64,000 bases of DNA from NCBI RefSeq assembly GCF_018336935.1, contig NZ_CP068771.1, forward strand, positions 2,790,001 through 2,854,000. Direction: 5' to 3'. The stretch comes from Serratia plymuthica. GTDB lineage: Bacteria > Pseudomonadota > Gammaproteobacteria > Enterobacterales > Enterobacteriaceae. This document shows positions 1-10,491 of this stretch, in pieces (the stretch's first letter is position 1; each line of letters starts with the position of its first letter). Made by a program: the position numbers and the translations under genes. Under the pieces are notes generated by a model. It was given only the letters and a program-made list of their open reading frames with translations. It ran no database searches and was not told the DNA's origin.

Positions 1-1
1 G

Positions 2-1450
2 GCGCTGGGGCCTACCTTTGTCAAATTCGGGCAGATTCTGGCTACCCGTTCGGATCTGCTTGACTCAAGCTGGACCGACGAGCTTGATCGCTTGCACAGT
101 CAGGCGTCTACCCTGCCATGGAGCGAACTGGCAGCGCAAGTCACGACCGATCTGGGCGCCGATCCGCACAGCCTGTTCGCCGAGTTTGACAGCACGCCGC
201 TGGCCGCCGCTTCGATGGCGCAAATTTACCGCGCACGCCTGCACAGCGGCGAAGCGGTGGTGATCAAGGTGCTGCGGCCTGGCCTGGCGAAAACCATTCA
301 CGCCGATCTGCGCCTGCTGACTTATCTGGCGGAAACCGTAGAGCAGCAAAGCCCCGCGCTGGCCCGTTACCGCCCGCGCCAGATGGTGCGCGCACTGGCA
401 ACCGCGCTCAATCACGAACTGGACTTGACCCACGAAGGCAATAACTGCGAACGTATTGCTGAATGCTTTAGCTCGCAAGCTGAGGTGGCGATCCCGAAAA
501 TTTACCGGCAATGGTCGTCAAAACGCCTGCTGGTTCAGGAATTCCTGCCCGGCACCGCGCCGGAGAACCCGCAGCAGTTGGCGGCGGCCGGATTTGACGG
601 CCCGTTACTGGCGCAACGCGGCGCACAGGCTTTTATGAAAATGGTGCTGGAGCATCGTCTTTACCACGCCGATCCCCATCCCGGCAACGTCATGGCGTTA
701 GCGGGTAACCGCGTCGGTTTTATCGATTTCGGCATGGTGGGGCAGCTTTCCGAACGGCGTCGCAACCAACTGTTGCTTCTGTTGCAAGCCATCGCTGAAC
801 GCGAATCCGACGGCATCGTCAATACGCTGATTGCCTGGTCGGACAGCGATCCGCTGGATCTGTTGGATCTGGAGCTGGCGGCGCAGAACTTCCTCGATAA
901 GCAGGCTTCCTCCACCCTGACGTTAGGCAAGGCGCTGACCGATCTGCTGGTGATGGCGCGCGAGCACCAACTGGCGATGCCGCCGGACCTGGTGTTGCTG
1001 TTCAAGGCGTTGATCACTGCAGACGGCGTGCTGCACCGGCTCGATCCCAACTTTGACATTATCGCCACGTTGAAACCCATGCTGCAGCAGGTGATGTTGC
1101 AGCGTTACTCCCCCGACGCGGTGCAGCGGCGCATGCTGGCGTTGGGTGCAGAAGCGCTGGATGCCGGTGAAGAACTCCCGCAAACCCTGCGACTGTTGAT
1201 GCGCCGTATGAAGCGCGGGCAAATCGGTGCCGACATCAACGTCAAGAATATCGATCAGTTGAGCAAAGCGCTGGAACGGGCCGCCGTCACGCTGGCCATC
1301 GCCATTGTCACCGCTGCCTTCGCGCTGGGGCTTGCGCCTTACCTGATGCACGCTTCGCTGCGGCTGTGGGGCATTCCGCTGTTTCCTGCGTTAGGGGGGT
1401 TGGCCTGTTTGGGCGGCGTGCTGTTGTTGGCGTTGCGCCTGCGGCGCTGA
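2..1450 (+). CDS. ABC1/UbiB-family atypical kinase, 5' end outside the window
   Basis: Partial gene: the reading frame is open from the first bases of the window (A-L-G-P-T-F-V-K-F-G-Q-I-L) and the start lies upstream, leaving 482 visible residues. KFGQILATRSDLL is the ABC1-family N-terminal signature. VVIKVLRP supplies the ATP-binding lysine (visible residue 89), HADPHPGN (222-229) is the catalytic loop and IDFGMVG (241-247) the metal-binding motif. Two hydrophobic C-terminal helices suggest membrane anchoring, as in UbiB. Family members support ubiquinone synthesis or extraction, probably as ATPases. The canonical ubiB sits beside ubiE-ubiJ, not beside yceB, so this may be a second ABC1 paralogue; the true ubiB is outside the window and I cannot compare them. 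Confidence 0.85.
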   Translation, partial: ALGPTFVKFGQILATRSDLLDSSWTDELDRLHSQASTLPWSELAAQVTTDLGADPHSLFAEFDSTPLAAASMAQIYRARLHSGEAVVIKVLRPGLAKTIHADLRLLTYLAETVEQQSPALARYRPRQMVRALATALNHELDLTHEGNNCERIAECFSSQAEVAIPKIYRQWSSKRLLVQEFLPGTAPENPQQLAAAGFDGPLLAQRGAQAFMKMVLEHRLYHADPHPGNVMALAGNRVGFIDFGMVGQLSERRRNQLLLLLQAIAERESDGIVNTLIAWSDSDPLDLLDLELAAQNFLDKQASSTLTLGKALTDLLVMAREHQLAMPPDLVLLFKALITADGVLHRLDPNFDIIATLKPMLQQVMLQRYSPDAVQRRMLALGAEALDAGEELPQTLRLLMRRMKRGQIGADINVKNIDQLSKALERAAVTLAIAIVTAAFALGLAPYLMHASLRLWGIPLFPALGGLACLGGVLLLALRLRR

Positions 1451-1603
1451 GCAGTTTCAGCGTTATCCGATAGGTGATGCCTTCTTTCACGCGCACTATC
1501 ATTCTGCGTGCCACCGTCAGCGATTTCTCTCGCAGGGGGTGACCGTTTATAATGACAAATCAATTATCTGCAGCATTTCGTTGGCAGTAGCTATGAGGCA
1601 CAA

Positions 1604-2167
1604 ATGAAGAAGATTCTGATGGGCGCGGCCGCCCTGCTGTTCGCCGGCGTATTGGCCGGTTGTAATCAACTCACTCAATACACGCTCAGCGAACAGGAAG
1701 TGAATGATTACCTGCAAAAGCACAACGATTATCAGAAGCAAATCGGCGTGCCGGGGCTGTTGGATGCCAATATTGTACTGACTCAGTTAAAAAGCCAGAT
1801 TGGTCGCAGCGAGCCGGGCAAGGTCACCCTTTCCGGCGATGCCAAGGTGAATATCAGCTCAATCCTCGGCCCGCAGACGGCAGACCTGAAACTGACGCTG
1901 AAGGCGCAGCCGGTCTATGATCGTGAGCAAGGCGCGGTATTCCTGAAGGACATGGAGCTGACCGACTATAGCGTGCAGCCGGAAAAAATGCAGACGGTGA
2001 TGAAAGCGCTGACTCCTTACCTGAATCAGTCGCTGAAATCCTACTTCGATCAAAAACCGGCCTACGTGTTGAATCCGGATAACAGCAAGACCGAAGCGCT
2101 GGCGAAGAAACTGGCAAAAGGGCTGGAAGTGAAGCCCGGTGAACTGGTTATTCCATTCACGGACTAA
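1604..2167 (+). CDS. yceB: YceB-like lipoprotein (DUF1439)
   Basis: A 187-residue protein with a type II signal peptide: MKKILMGAAALLFAGVLAGC puts the lipobox LAGC at residues 17-20, so Cys20 would be lipidated. The rest is a soluble DUF1439 domain matching E. coli YceB in length (186 residues) and in the opening TQYTLSEQEVNDYL. DUF1439 proteins are predicted outer-membrane lipoproteins of unknown function. GAGG precedes the ATG by 5 bases. It is a single-gene unit closed by a bidirectional hairpin at 2188-2210 shared with convergent yebF. Confidence 0.9.
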   Translation: MKKILMGAAALLFAGVLAGCNQLTQYTLSEQEVNDYLQKHNDYQKQIGVPGLLDANIVLTQLKSQIGRSEPGKVTLSGDAKVNISSILGPQTADLKLTLKAQPVYDREQGAVFLKDMELTDYSVQPEKMQTVMKALTPYLNQSLKSYFDQKPAYVLNPDNSKTEALAKKLAKGLEVKPGELVIPFTD

Positions 2168-2187
2168 GGCAAACCGCTAAACCAAAA

Positions 2188-2216
2188 AAACCCGCTGATA
2201 AGGCGGGTTTATTATT
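2188..2216. terminator. Bidirectional intrinsic terminator, yceB / yebF
   Basis: Inverted repeat AAACCCGC (2188-2195) and GCGGGTTT (2203-2210) around a 7-base loop. On the plus strand it is followed by TATTATTTT and on the minus strand by seven T residues, so it can serve both convergent genes. Confidence 0.85.
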
Positions 2217-2248
2217 TTCAGGCAGGTGATAGCCTGAAAGCAGTGGCG

Positions 2249-2608
2249 TTACTGCGGTTCGCCGTAGGCGATTTCACCCGTGTTGCAGTTGAGGGTAACG
2301 TTATAGGTTTTATCCTGTTTGGTGCCCCTTACCGTCAACGGCACTTGCCAGATCGCGTCCTTGCCGGTGATGGCTTCCGGGCTGATCCAGGCTATCGGGG
2401 TGGCTGTGCCCAGCAACTTTTTATCCGATGCCCAGCGCGTGATGCGGTTCTGCAGATAATCGCGTTTTACCTGAGCGGCAACCTCTGCCGGTTGCAGGCC
2501 GATGCATTGCGCCACCTTGGCCGTGCGTTGCTCCTGTGCCTGTACCGCCGTCGTCAAACCTGCCATGGCCAACAGCGCTACGGCCAAACTCAGTCCCGTT
2601 CTTTTCAT
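2249..2608 (-). CDS. yebF: Secreted protein YebF
   Basis: The start is the ATG at 2608, directly behind GGAGGG; an upstream in-frame start would add eight residues without a ribosome site. The product is 119 residues with a Sec signal peptide ending AVQA (cleavage after residue 24). The mature part matches E. coli YebF (KRDYLQNRITRWASDKK, WQVPLTVRGTK). Cys35 and Cys108 correspond to the pair that forms the disulfide in the E. coli protein. YebF is known for export to the medium in E. coli through outer-membrane porins; its physiological function is unclear. As in E. coli it lies close to yebG and purT. Confidence 0.93.
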   Translation of the reverse strand: MKRTGLSLAVALLAMAGLTTAVQAQEQRTAKVAQCIGLQPAEVAAQVKRDYLQNRITRWASDKKLLGTATPIAWISPEAITGKDAIWQVPLTVRGTKQDKTYNVTLNCNTGEIAYGEPQ

Positions 2609-2679
2609 ATGCCCTCCAGTTGTGATTGACACTATCCATGGGTATTTGCCCCCTGGCTCACAACAGGTCTGGCAAAGGA

Positions 2680-2988
2680 TCAGCGTTTTACAAAGCTGAT
2701 GACAAACAGCTCATCCAACCCCGGATAGATTTCCTTGATCACCTGCTTCAGCTCGCTGAGCGACATATTTTCTTGTTTGGCATGCTGTTCGGTGAGCGTA
2801 TCCAGGCGAACCGGCGTAACTGACAGCACTTCAATAAAACAGAAAAACACGTCGTCTTCATTACGGCTAACGCGCAATACCTCACCGGGCTGAAAGTGGG
2901 ATTCGCTGGCGTCCCGGAGAGTAATGGTCTTGAGCCCGGCCAGAATGTCTTGCTCAAAGCGACTGAAGAAAGTTATTCCACGGGTCAT
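2680..2988 (-). CDS. yqfB: N(4)-acetylcytidine amidohydrolase, ASCH domain
   Basis: Starting at the ATG at 2988 (AAGGAT upstream) the product is 102 residues, close to the 103 of E. coli YqfB, and it aligns along its whole length ([45 protein letters not shown]). YqfB is a minimal ASCH-fold hydrolase that releases acetate from N4-acetylcytidine. Lys20 and Thr23 align with its catalytic Lys/Thr pair. In E. coli the gene is elsewhere; here it sits between yebF and yebG on the same strand. The name rests on sequence similarity, so it could be a second family member. Confidence 0.9.
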   Translation of the reverse strand: MTRGITFFSRFEQDILAGLKTITLRDASESHFQPGEVLRVSRNEDDVFFCFIEVLSVTPVRLDTLTEQHAKQENMSLSELKQVIKEIYPGLDELFVISFVKR

Positions 2989-3027
2989 TCTAGATCCTTT
3001 TTCATCACATTGCCGCAACATAAGTCA

Positions 3028-3351
3028 TTATGCTGCCTGCTTTTCTGACGCAGATCCCTCTTTTGAGGTAGCGACGGATTTTTCCGTTTTCACTTTGGTC
3101 GGTTGCTTCGGCGCTTCCGCCGGCGCGGCACCACGCAGAATCTGCCCCAGCACGTCTTTATGCTCCGCCAGGAAGAAGCTCAGCCCTTCACGCTGCTCAT
3201 CATCCAGGTTCAGAGGCGCCTGCTGCAGCCATTCACCGAGACTGTCCGCCAGATCCAGCATTTTGTCGTAAGCATCGGCTTCTTTCTTGGTTGCGAAAGT
3301 CATCTTTTCCTCACCGTTTCTCACCACCACATATTTTACTTCAACGGCCAT
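3028..3351 (-). CDS. yebG: SOS-induced protein YebG
   Basis: The start at 3351 (MAVEVKYVV) matches E. coli YebG and has GAGG nine bases upstream. The 107-residue product has the conserved N-terminal half (EEKMTFATKKEADAYDKMLD, LAEHKDVLGQIL) and a variable Ala/Pro/Lys-rich tail slightly longer than in E. coli. YebG is a small DNA-damage-inducible protein of unsettled biochemical role. A near-perfect LexA operator lies at 3376-3395, 25 bp upstream of the start, so SOS control is conserved. Confidence 0.93.
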   Translation of the reverse strand: MAVEVKYVVVRNGEEKMTFATKKEADAYDKMLDLADSLGEWLQQAPLNLDDEQREGLSFFLAEHKDVLGQILRGAAPAEAPKQPTKVKTEKSVATSKEGSASEKQAA

Positions 3352-3375
3352 GTGTGCATTCCTCAAAGGTTAGAA

Positions 3376-3395
3376 TACTGTATTTTTATACAGTA
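3376..3395 (-). promoter_or_regulatory. LexA operator (SOS box) of yebG
   Basis: TACTGTATTTTTATACAGTA has perfect TACTGTAT/ATACAGTA arms and differs from the LexA consensus only in the central spacer. Its place immediately upstream of yebG makes function very likely. Confidence 0.93.
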
Positions 3396-3439
3396 TAAGG
3401 TGATTTTACGCAGGGATGCAAGCGCACCCCTGACGCGGA

Positions 3440-4822
<1,383 letters not shown>

Positions 4823-4930
4823 GGCGATAACTCTTATATGGCAAATGGAATGGCGGCGCGCCCACGGGTTGGCGCCGAATCAGCCGCAGATGATAACAGA
4901 GATAGCAGGGTTTACGGATTTCACGCATAA

Positions 4931-4954
4931 AAAAAGCCGCCGCACAGGCTTTTT
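4931..4954. other. Hairpin with A/T tails in the dbpA-purT divergent region
   Basis: AAAAAGCC (4931-4938) and GGCTTTTT (4947-4954) form an 8-bp stem with an 8-base loop, shaped like an intrinsic terminator, yet it lies between two divergent genes where no coding transcript should end. It could attenuate one transcript or terminate a short RNA. Confidence 0.4.
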
Positions 4955-4991
4955 GGGCAATAACATCGCCCCCCATCTCGCCCACCTGCAT

Positions 4992-5014
4992 GCGCAAACG
5001 TTTTCGTATATACT
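4992..5014 (+). promoter_or_regulatory. PurR operator overlapping the purT promoter
   Basis: GCGCAAACGTTTTCGT (4992-5007) fits the PUR-box consensus ANGCAANCGNTTNCNT at all core positions. A good -10 hexamer TATACT (5009-5014) follows, with a weak -35 CTGCAT at 4986-4991 giving a 17-bp spacer. The operator fills that spacer, consistent with repression by PurR plus hypoxanthine or guanine. Confidence 0.85.
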
Positions 5015-5064
5015 GCACACCCATTATCAGACCGCGTTAAATCCACAGATCCAGGTACGAGACT

Positions 5065-6243
5065 ATGTTAACTATTGGAACCGCCCTGCGCCCGTCCGCC
5101 ACCCGCGTCATGCTGCTCGGCTCCGGCGAGTTGGGTAAAGAAGTTGCCATCGAATGCCAGCGTTTAGGACTGGAAGTGATTGCTGTAGATCGCTATGCGG
5201 ATGCCCCGGCCATGCATGTGGCGCACCGCAGCCACGTCATCAATATGCTGGACGGCAACGCGCTGAAAGCCCTGATTGAACAGGAACGTCCCGATTACAT
5301 CGTGCCGGAGATCGAAGCCATCGCCACCAGCATGCTGGTTGAGTTGGAGAGACAGGGACACCGCGTGGTGCCCTGTGCCGAAGCGACACGCCTGACCATG
5401 AACCGTGAAGGTATCCGCCGTCTGGCCGCTGAAACCCTGAGCCTGCCGACCTCCAGCTACCGCTTTGCCGACGGTGAAGAAGACTTCCGGCAGGCCGTCG
5501 CCGAAATCGGCTATCCGTGCATTATCAAGCCGGTCATGAGCTCCTCCGGCAAGGGCCAGAGCCTGATCCGCAGCCCGGAGCAGCTGAAAACCGCCTGGGA
5601 TTATGCCCAACAGGGCGGCCGCGCCGGCGGTGGGCGAGTGATTGTCGAAGGCCTGGTCAAGTTTGATTTTGAAATTACCCTGCTGACCATCAGTGCGATC
5701 GACGGTGTCCATTTCTGTGCGCCAATAGGTCACCGCCAGGAGGACGGCGATTATCGTGAATCGTGGCAACCGCAACGGATGAGCGAGCTGGCATTGAATC
5801 GCGCGCAGGAGATTGCGCAAAACGTAGTGCAGGCGTTAGGTGGGTTCGGCCTGTTCGGCGTTGAATTGTTCGTCTGCGGCGACGAGGTGATCTTCAGCGA
5901 GGTGTCGCCGCGCCCGCACGATACCGGCATGGTGACGCTGATCTCGCAGGATCTGTCCGAATTCGCCCTGCACGTTCGCGCCTTCCTTGGCCTGCCGATT
6001 GGCGCTATTCGTCAATTCGGCCCTTCGGCCTCGGCGGTGATCCTGCCGCAGATGATCAGCAGCGATCTGCGCTTCAGCGGTTTGGAGCACGCATTGAGCG
6101 GCCACAATCAGCTGCGTCTGTTCGGCAAACCGGACATTAACGGGCAACGCAGGATGGGCGTGGCGCTGGCAACGGCGGAAAATGTGGAAGAGGCGGTGGC
6201 GTTAGCCAAGCAGGCTGCCGCCGCGGTAGTGATTGAGGGATAA
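5065..6243 (+). CDS. purT: Formate-dependent phosphoribosylglycinamide formyltransferase (GAR transformylase 2)
   Basis: A 392-residue ATP-grasp enzyme that makes formyl-GAR from GAR, formate and ATP in the third step of purine synthesis, bypassing the folate-dependent PurN. Recognisable features are the N-terminal nucleotide-fold segment [19 protein letters not shown], the ATP-grasp signature [16 protein letters not shown] and the metal/ATP region [21 protein letters not shown]. Length equals that of E. coli PurT. It is a single-gene unit with a PUR box in its promoter. A GC-only hairpin follows at 6250-6269. Confidence 0.97.
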   Translation: MLTIGTALRPSATRVMLLGSGELGKEVAIECQRLGLEVIAVDRYADAPAMHVAHRSHVINMLDGNALKALIEQERPDYIVPEIEAIATSMLVELERQGHRVVPCAEATRLTMNREGIRRLAAETLSLPTSSYRFADGEEDFRQAVAEIGYPCIIKPVMSSSGKGQSLIRSPEQLKTAWDYAQQGGRAGGGRVIVEGLVKFDFEITLLTISAIDGVHFCAPIGHRQEDGDYRESWQPQRMSELALNRAQEIAQNVVQALGGFGLFGVELFVCGDEVIFSEVSPRPHDTGMVTLISQDLSEFALHVRAFLGLPIGAIRQFGPSASAVILPQMISSDLRFSGLEHALSGHNQLRLFGKPDINGQRRMGVALATAENVEEAVALAKQAAAAVVIEG

Positions 6244-6249
6244 AACGTT

Positions 6250-6269
6250 GGGGCCGGCTTGCCGGCCCC
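6250..6269. terminator. GC-rich hairpin between convergent purT and yoaH
   Basis: A perfect inverted repeat GGGGCCGGC / GCCGGCCCC with a 2-base loop. There is no T tract on either side, so it is either a weak or Rho-assisted terminator or a 3'-end stabiliser for purT and yoaH mRNAs. Confidence 0.5.
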
Positions 6270-6276
6270 TGCAACA

Positions 6277-6519
6277 TCAATAGTTTTCGTCTTCTTCCGA
6301 CTCGTCGTCAGCCTGTTCGTCCGGCCTTTCCTGATAGTCGTCTTCGTCTTCATCATCAAACAGAACGCTAACCTGGTCGCCCTGGTGTTTTTCGCGGATT
6401 TCCTGCGCGACGCGCGCGATGGCTTCACCACTGCTCATGCCTTGTTCCATCAATAGATGGATACGGTCCGCAGCTTCCTGCTGCTCTTGGTGACTCAATG
6501 ACGGCATACCTGCAAGCAT
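6277..6519 (-). CDS. yoaH: YoaH family protein (UPF0181)
   Basis: The ATG at 6519 has GGAGAG upstream and gives an 80-residue protein. The first 55 residues match E. coli YoaH ([40 protein letters not shown]). The tail is longer than in E. coli (59 residues) and very acidic ([16 protein letters not shown]). Function is unknown. In E. coli yoaH is next to pabB; here a glycosyltransferase gene lies between them. Confidence 0.9.
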   Translation of the reverse strand: MLAGMPSLSHQEQQEAADRIHLLMEQGMSSGEAIARVAQEIREKHQGDQVSVLFDDEDEDDYQERPDEQADDESEEDENY

Positions 6520-6582
6520 GTGTTTCTCTCCGGCAAAATGGAGGGGGATTATACGCCTTAAACCGGCGGATCCCAACGCCTG

Positions 6583-7590
6583 TTATTCGGCAGCGGGCTG
6601 CGAGCAATGATCGCCGCCTTGCCACTGCTTCAGCCGATGTAACCACAACGTCACGTGCCAGTACTGCTTGAGACCACGCGCGTTAGCCGCCATCGTTCGA
6701 TCGATGCCGCGCCGATAAAACTCATCGGTGATTTGGCACTGCGCCGCCAGCTCAGGCTCCCGGCGAATACTGTGGCAAATACCCAACGCCTCGCGGGCAA
6801 TCTGCCAGTGAAAAGCCGGCCTAATGACCATTTTTCTGGCATAACGCTGGTTAAGCGCCACCAGCATTTCCACTATTTTCATATAGTGCCGCTGGTATTC
6901 CACGTTCGCCTTGCCGGTGCGACGGCGGTTGCTGATGGATTGATCGTGCACCCGTTGCCGATACAAGGCTTTGCTGAGGTACTTGACCCGCTGCGCATTA
7001 AACATCACCTCGGTGGTCCAGGGAATATCCTGGTGATGCAAACCCGGTTCGAAATACAACTGATGCTGTTTAATAAAATCAAGACGATACACCGCCAACC
7101 AAACTACATGAATAAACTTCCTTGTTTTCAACGCACGTTCCAGCCACTGTGCTCCGCTAATAACGCCGGTGTCGCCCAGTCGATTTTGAGGAATTATCGA
7201 TTGCAATTCATCCCTGTGAGCAAAATAACGCTCCCCATTACACTGCATGACATCTAATTGTTCTTGTTCGGCCAACGTCACTAACGTTGAATACAATTCA
7301 GGTGCCAATACATCATCCGCGTCCGGAAACGCCACATATTTCCCCCGAGCGATAGCCAGGCCCGCGTTGCGCGCGCAGGAAACGCCGGAATTAGGCTGAT
7401 CGAACACGGTAATATGCGGGTACTGCCGCGCATAGCGGTGGGCGGTAGCGCCAGAGCCATCGGTAGAGCCGTCATTGACGATGATCACCTCCAGCCGTTG
7501 TTCATCCTGGGCCAGCAGCGACGCCATAAAAGGCTCGAACAGTTCACCCGCGTTATACAACGGGACAATGACACTCAACATTAGGGGCAT
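6583..7590 (-). CDS. waaH: WaaH/YibD-like LPS glycosyltransferase (GT2)
   Basis: The ATG at 7590 follows GAAGAG and gives 335 residues; a second ATG at 7581 is possible. The N-terminal half is a GT-A family 2 domain: MLSVIVPLYNAGELFEPF, IIVNDGSTDGSG, and the metal-binding PDADD. The C-terminal half closely resembles E. coli WaaH (YibD), for example VVWLAVYR, LHHQDIPWTTEVMFNA and EYQRHYMKIVEMLVALNQRYA. WaaH adds glucuronic acid to the LPS inner core under phosphate limitation. The exact sugar here is inferred. It stands alone between yoaH and divergent pabB, an unusual position, and a long C/T homopolymer precedes it. Confidence 0.82.
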   Translation of the reverse strand: MPLMLSVIVPLYNAGELFEPFMASLLAQDEQRLEVIIVNDGSTDGSGATAHRYARQYPHITVFDQPNSGVSCARNAGLAIARGKYVAFPDADDVLAPELYSTLVTLAEQEQLDVMQCNGERYFAHRDELQSIIPQNRLGDTGVISGAQWLERALKTRKFIHVVWLAVYRLDFIKQHQLYFEPGLHHQDIPWTTEVMFNAQRVKYLSKALYRQRVHDQSISNRRRTGKANVEYQRHYMKIVEMLVALNQRYARKMVIRPAFHWQIAREALGICHSIRREPELAAQCQITDEFYRRGIDRTMAANARGLKQYWHVTLWLHRLKQWQGGDHCSQPAAE

Positions 7591-7636
7591 AGGCAACTCT
7601 TCGCAAAAAAGTAACGAATAAATAATTCTTTTTTCT

Positions 7637-7651
7637 AAAAAAAGGGGGGGG
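7637..7651. repeat. A7-G8 homopolymeric tract upstream of the WaaH-like gene
   Basis: Seven A followed by eight G on the plus strand, read as C8T7 on the coding strand of the glycosyltransferase, 47-61 bp upstream of its ATG. Tracts of this kind are prone to slipped-strand length change. Confidence 0.8.
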
Positions 7652-7891
7652 TTAAATAATCAAACAAGCTTCATGAATACGTTTTGCCCTCAAGTGAATT
7701 TCTTTAACCTGCATTTCCCGCAAAGAAAAACGAACGCCACGAGGATGCAAGGAATCGAAACTCCGCTTGTGATGCTGCTGACAATAAAACATATCTGCCC
7801 TCACCCTTTTTGATGACAACCTGAAATAATAACCAGAAAAAACTAGCTCATCCCTTTGTTGTTCAATCAGTACCCGCAGGCCAAATGCCAA
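7652..7891 (-). other. Possible small ORF in the waaH-pabB gap (weak)
   Basis: A 79-codon frame beginning with TTG (GAGG about 10 bases upstream) and ending immediately before the C8 tract. The translation is Arg/His-rich with no recognisable domain, signal or membrane segment. It is listed only to describe the roughly 500-bp gap between the glycosyltransferase and pabB; otherwise this AT-rich gap should hold the two divergent promoters. Confidence 0.15.
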
Positions 7892-8099
7892 ACTGGTTTA
7901 ACCTCGGCAGAATTTATTATTTTTTAACACATAAGATTCTAGTCAATGGCGCAAAAAATGCTTCATTGCAAAACTGTTTATTCGCCGTTTATGTGAAGTG
8001 TGCTTTAGCTTTCTGCGCCAGGGCATGCGCCCGTCGGTCGAATATGGCAGAATAGCCGCCAGAAACAGCCGTTACCGTCAGTCAGGTTTATTGAGGCCC

Positions 8100-9470
8100 A
8101 TGAGCGCAATCGCACCGAATCTTAAGTCTTTGCCTTACACCCGTACCGCCCTATTGGAGCACTTCGCCCCCCTTGCTCAGCAGCCGTGGGCGATGTTGCT
8201 GCACTCCGGGTTTGCCGAGCACTCGCATAACCGTTTCGATATCCTGGTCGCGGATCCCTGCGCAACGCTCACCACCCGAGGACAAATCACCGAGGTTCGC
8301 CGCGGTGAAGATTACCGACAGTCGCAAGAAGATCCGTTCAGCCTGCTGCAAGCAGCGTTGGAACAGCAGCAGTGGCATCCCGCGGCAGATCCCAACTTGC
8401 CGTTTCAGGGGGGCGCTCTCGGGCTGTTCGGTTACGATCTGGGGCGCAGAGTGGAAAAGCTGCCGCAATGGGCGCAAGCGGATATCGCGCTGCCGGATAT
8501 GGCAATCGGCATTTATGACTGGGCGCTGATTGCCGATCATCACCGGCAGACACTGACGTTGCTCAGCTATGACGATACGGAACGGCGCTGGCAATGGCTT
8601 AACGCGCAGCGGCCGGTACCGCAGGCCTTTACCTTGACCAGCCGCTGGCAAGCCAATATGACGCGCCAACAGTACGGCGAAAAATTCCAGCGCATTCAGC
8701 ATTACCTGCGTAGCGGTGATTGCTATCAAATTAATCTGGCGCAGCGCTTTTCAGCAGATTATCAGGGCGACGAATGGCAAGCCTTTCAACAATTGAACGC
8801 CAGCAACCGCGCGCCCTTCTCCGCCTTTTTGCGCCTGCCGGACAACGCCGTACTGAGCGTTTCGCCCGAGCGTTTCCTGTGGCTGGAGAACCGACATATT
8901 CAGACCCGCCCGATCAAAGGCACCTTGCCGAGGCTGGCCGATGCCGATCAGGATGCGCAACAGGCGCAGCGCCTGGCGAACTCGGCGAAAGACCGCGCGG
9001 AGAATCTGATGATTGTCGATCTGCTGCGTAATGATATCGGCCGTGTCGCCGAACCGGGCAGCGTACGCGTCCCCGAATTGTTCGTGGTCGAACCCTTCCC
9101 GGCGGTGCATCATTTGGTCAGCACCATCACCGCCACTCTGCCGGAACGCACCGCAGCCACCGATCTGCTGCGCGCTTGCTTTCCGGGCGGCTCCATTACC
9201 GGCGCGCCAAAAGTGCGGGCGATGGAAATCATTGAGGAACTTGAGCCGCAGCGGCGCAATGCCTACTGCGGCAGCATAGGTTATATCAGCGCCTGCGGCA
9301 CCATGGACACCAATATCACCATCCGCACGTTAATCACCGAAAACGGTCGCATTTACTGTTCGGCAGGCGGCGGTATCGTGGCCGACAGCCAGGAACAGGC
9401 GGAGTATCAGGAAACTTTCGATAAAGTCGGCCGCATCTTGCCGCAGTTGGGGGAGGTTACCGCGTCTTGA
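8100..9470 (+). CDS. pabB: Aminodeoxychorismate synthase component I
   Basis: The start at 8100 has GAGG just upstream and yields 456 residues (E. coli 453). PabB converts chorismate, with ammonia from PabA, to 4-amino-4-deoxychorismate for folate synthesis. Visible motifs of the chorismate-utilising fold are [12 protein letters not shown] in the N-terminal domain, [23 protein letters not shown], and the C-terminal [20 protein letters not shown] with the CGSIGYIS segment. The stop overlaps the TTG start of nudL, so the two are translationally coupled. Confidence 0.96.
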   Translation: MSAIAPNLKSLPYTRTALLEHFAPLAQQPWAMLLHSGFAEHSHNRFDILVADPCATLTTRGQITEVRRGEDYRQSQEDPFSLLQAALEQQQWHPAADPNLPFQGGALGLFGYDLGRRVEKLPQWAQADIALPDMAIGIYDWALIADHHRQTLTLLSYDDTERRWQWLNAQRPVPQAFTLTSRWQANMTRQQYGEKFQRIQHYLRSGDCYQINLAQRFSADYQGDEWQAFQQLNASNRAPFSAFLRLPDNAVLSVSPERFLWLENRHIQTRPIKGTLPRLADADQDAQQAQRLANSAKDRAENLMIVDLLRNDIGRVAEPGSVRVPELFVVEPFPAVHHLVSTITATLPERTAATDLLRACFPGGSITGAPKVRAMEIIEELEPQRRNAYCGSIGYISACGTMDTNITIRTLITENGRIYCSAGGGIVADSQEQAEYQETFDKVGRILPQLGEVTAS

Positions 9471-10045
9471 GCCAACCAACCTACCCGGCCTCGCTTGCCG
9501 CCTTTATCAGCCGTTTCCAACTGCAGCTGCCGCAGGCGTCGCAGATTTCGCACAATATCCGCCCGGCGGCGGTGCTGATCCCTATTATCTGCCGCCCCGA
9601 ACCCACGTTGCTGCTCACCCGCCGCGCCGACTCGTTGCGTAAACATGCCGGCCAGGTAGCCTTTCCGGGCGGCAAAACCGATGCTGAAGATGGCTCGGCG
9701 ATTATCACCGCTCTGCGTGAAGCGCAAGAAGAAGTGGCGATCCCGCCCCAGTCGGTGACCGTGCTGGGCCAACTGGCGCCGCTCGACAGCAGCACCGGGT
9801 TTCAGGTTACGCCGGTGGTCGGTCTGATCTCGCCCGATGTGCAATTCAGCGCCAACGAAGACGAAGTGGCCGACGTCTTTGAGATGCCGCTGCATGAAGC
9901 GCTGACGCTGTCGCGCTATTACCCGCTGGATATTCACCGCGCTGGCCACTCGCACCGCATTTATCTTTCCTGGTATCAGAGTCAGTTTGTCTGGGGGCTG
10001 ACCGCCGCCATCATCCGGCGACTGGCGCAACAGGTCAGCATTTAA
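9467..10045 (+). CDS. nudL: CoA pyrophosphatase, Nudix
   Basis: The start is a TTG at 9467 overlapping the pabB TGA (TTGA), with GGGGGAGG ten bases upstream. The protein has 192 residues like E. coli NudL (YeaB). It carries the CoA-specific UPF0035 signature [20 protein letters not shown] and the Nudix box GG...REAQEEV, which positions divalent metal for hydrolysis of CoA to 3'-phospho-ADP and phosphopantetheine. The pabB-nudL pair is conserved in enterics. Confidence 0.94.
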   Translation: MSQPTYPASLAAFISRFQLQLPQASQISHNIRPAAVLIPIICRPEPTLLLTRRADSLRKHAGQVAFPGGKTDAEDGSAIITALREAQEEVAIPPQSVTVLGQLAPLDSSTGFQVTPVVGLISPDVQFSANEDEVADVFEMPLHEALTLSRYYPLDIHRAGHSHRIYLSWYQSQFVWGLTAAIIRRLAQQVSI

Positions 10046-10491
10046 CGCCAGGTACGTGATACAGATCACAAGCTAAACGGTTACCTGCACGACAGGCGCA
10101 GGTAAAGCGATCGTCATCACTTCATTCGTCTGCTTTTTCAACTACCTTTCTGGCCGTGAGAGTTTTAAAAAAACTGTAAACCCTCTCTTCAACCTTACGA
10201 AATACCTGTAAAATACTGCGGTCCGGGATAAACCACTATCAAAATAGGGGTTAAGCCGGCAGCGTCCAGCAACGGAAGCTGACGCGATTGTCATTAACAG
10301 AGTTTGGGCAACGGAAGGTTCCACGGCTGACCGACTGCCTGAGACAATCAATAAGCAAGTTAACACCAAGGATTATTTTATTTCATGCGAAAAAGGCAAC
10401 CGAACCCGTACGGCCCTTTTACAATATCGCTGTTCCCTGCGCGGTTTTTAACCGATGCAACCATAACAATATGCCTCTAAGGAGTTTTAGC
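10046..10491 (+). promoter_or_regulatory. Long sdaA upstream region
   Basis: There are 446 bp without a credible gene. A plausible -10 TAAAAT occurs at 10209-10214 without a clear -35; use of it would leave about 270 nt of untranslated leader. The first 150 bp are AT-rich and could hold Lrp-type regulation, as known for sdaA in E. coli, but no operator can be assigned by eye. No known riboswitch was recognised. Confidence 0.4.

Noticed and set aside
2249..2608. YebF as a colicin M immunity-type protein
   Set aside because: The sequence aligns with YebF itself along its whole length; the immunity-protein resemblance is only at fold level.
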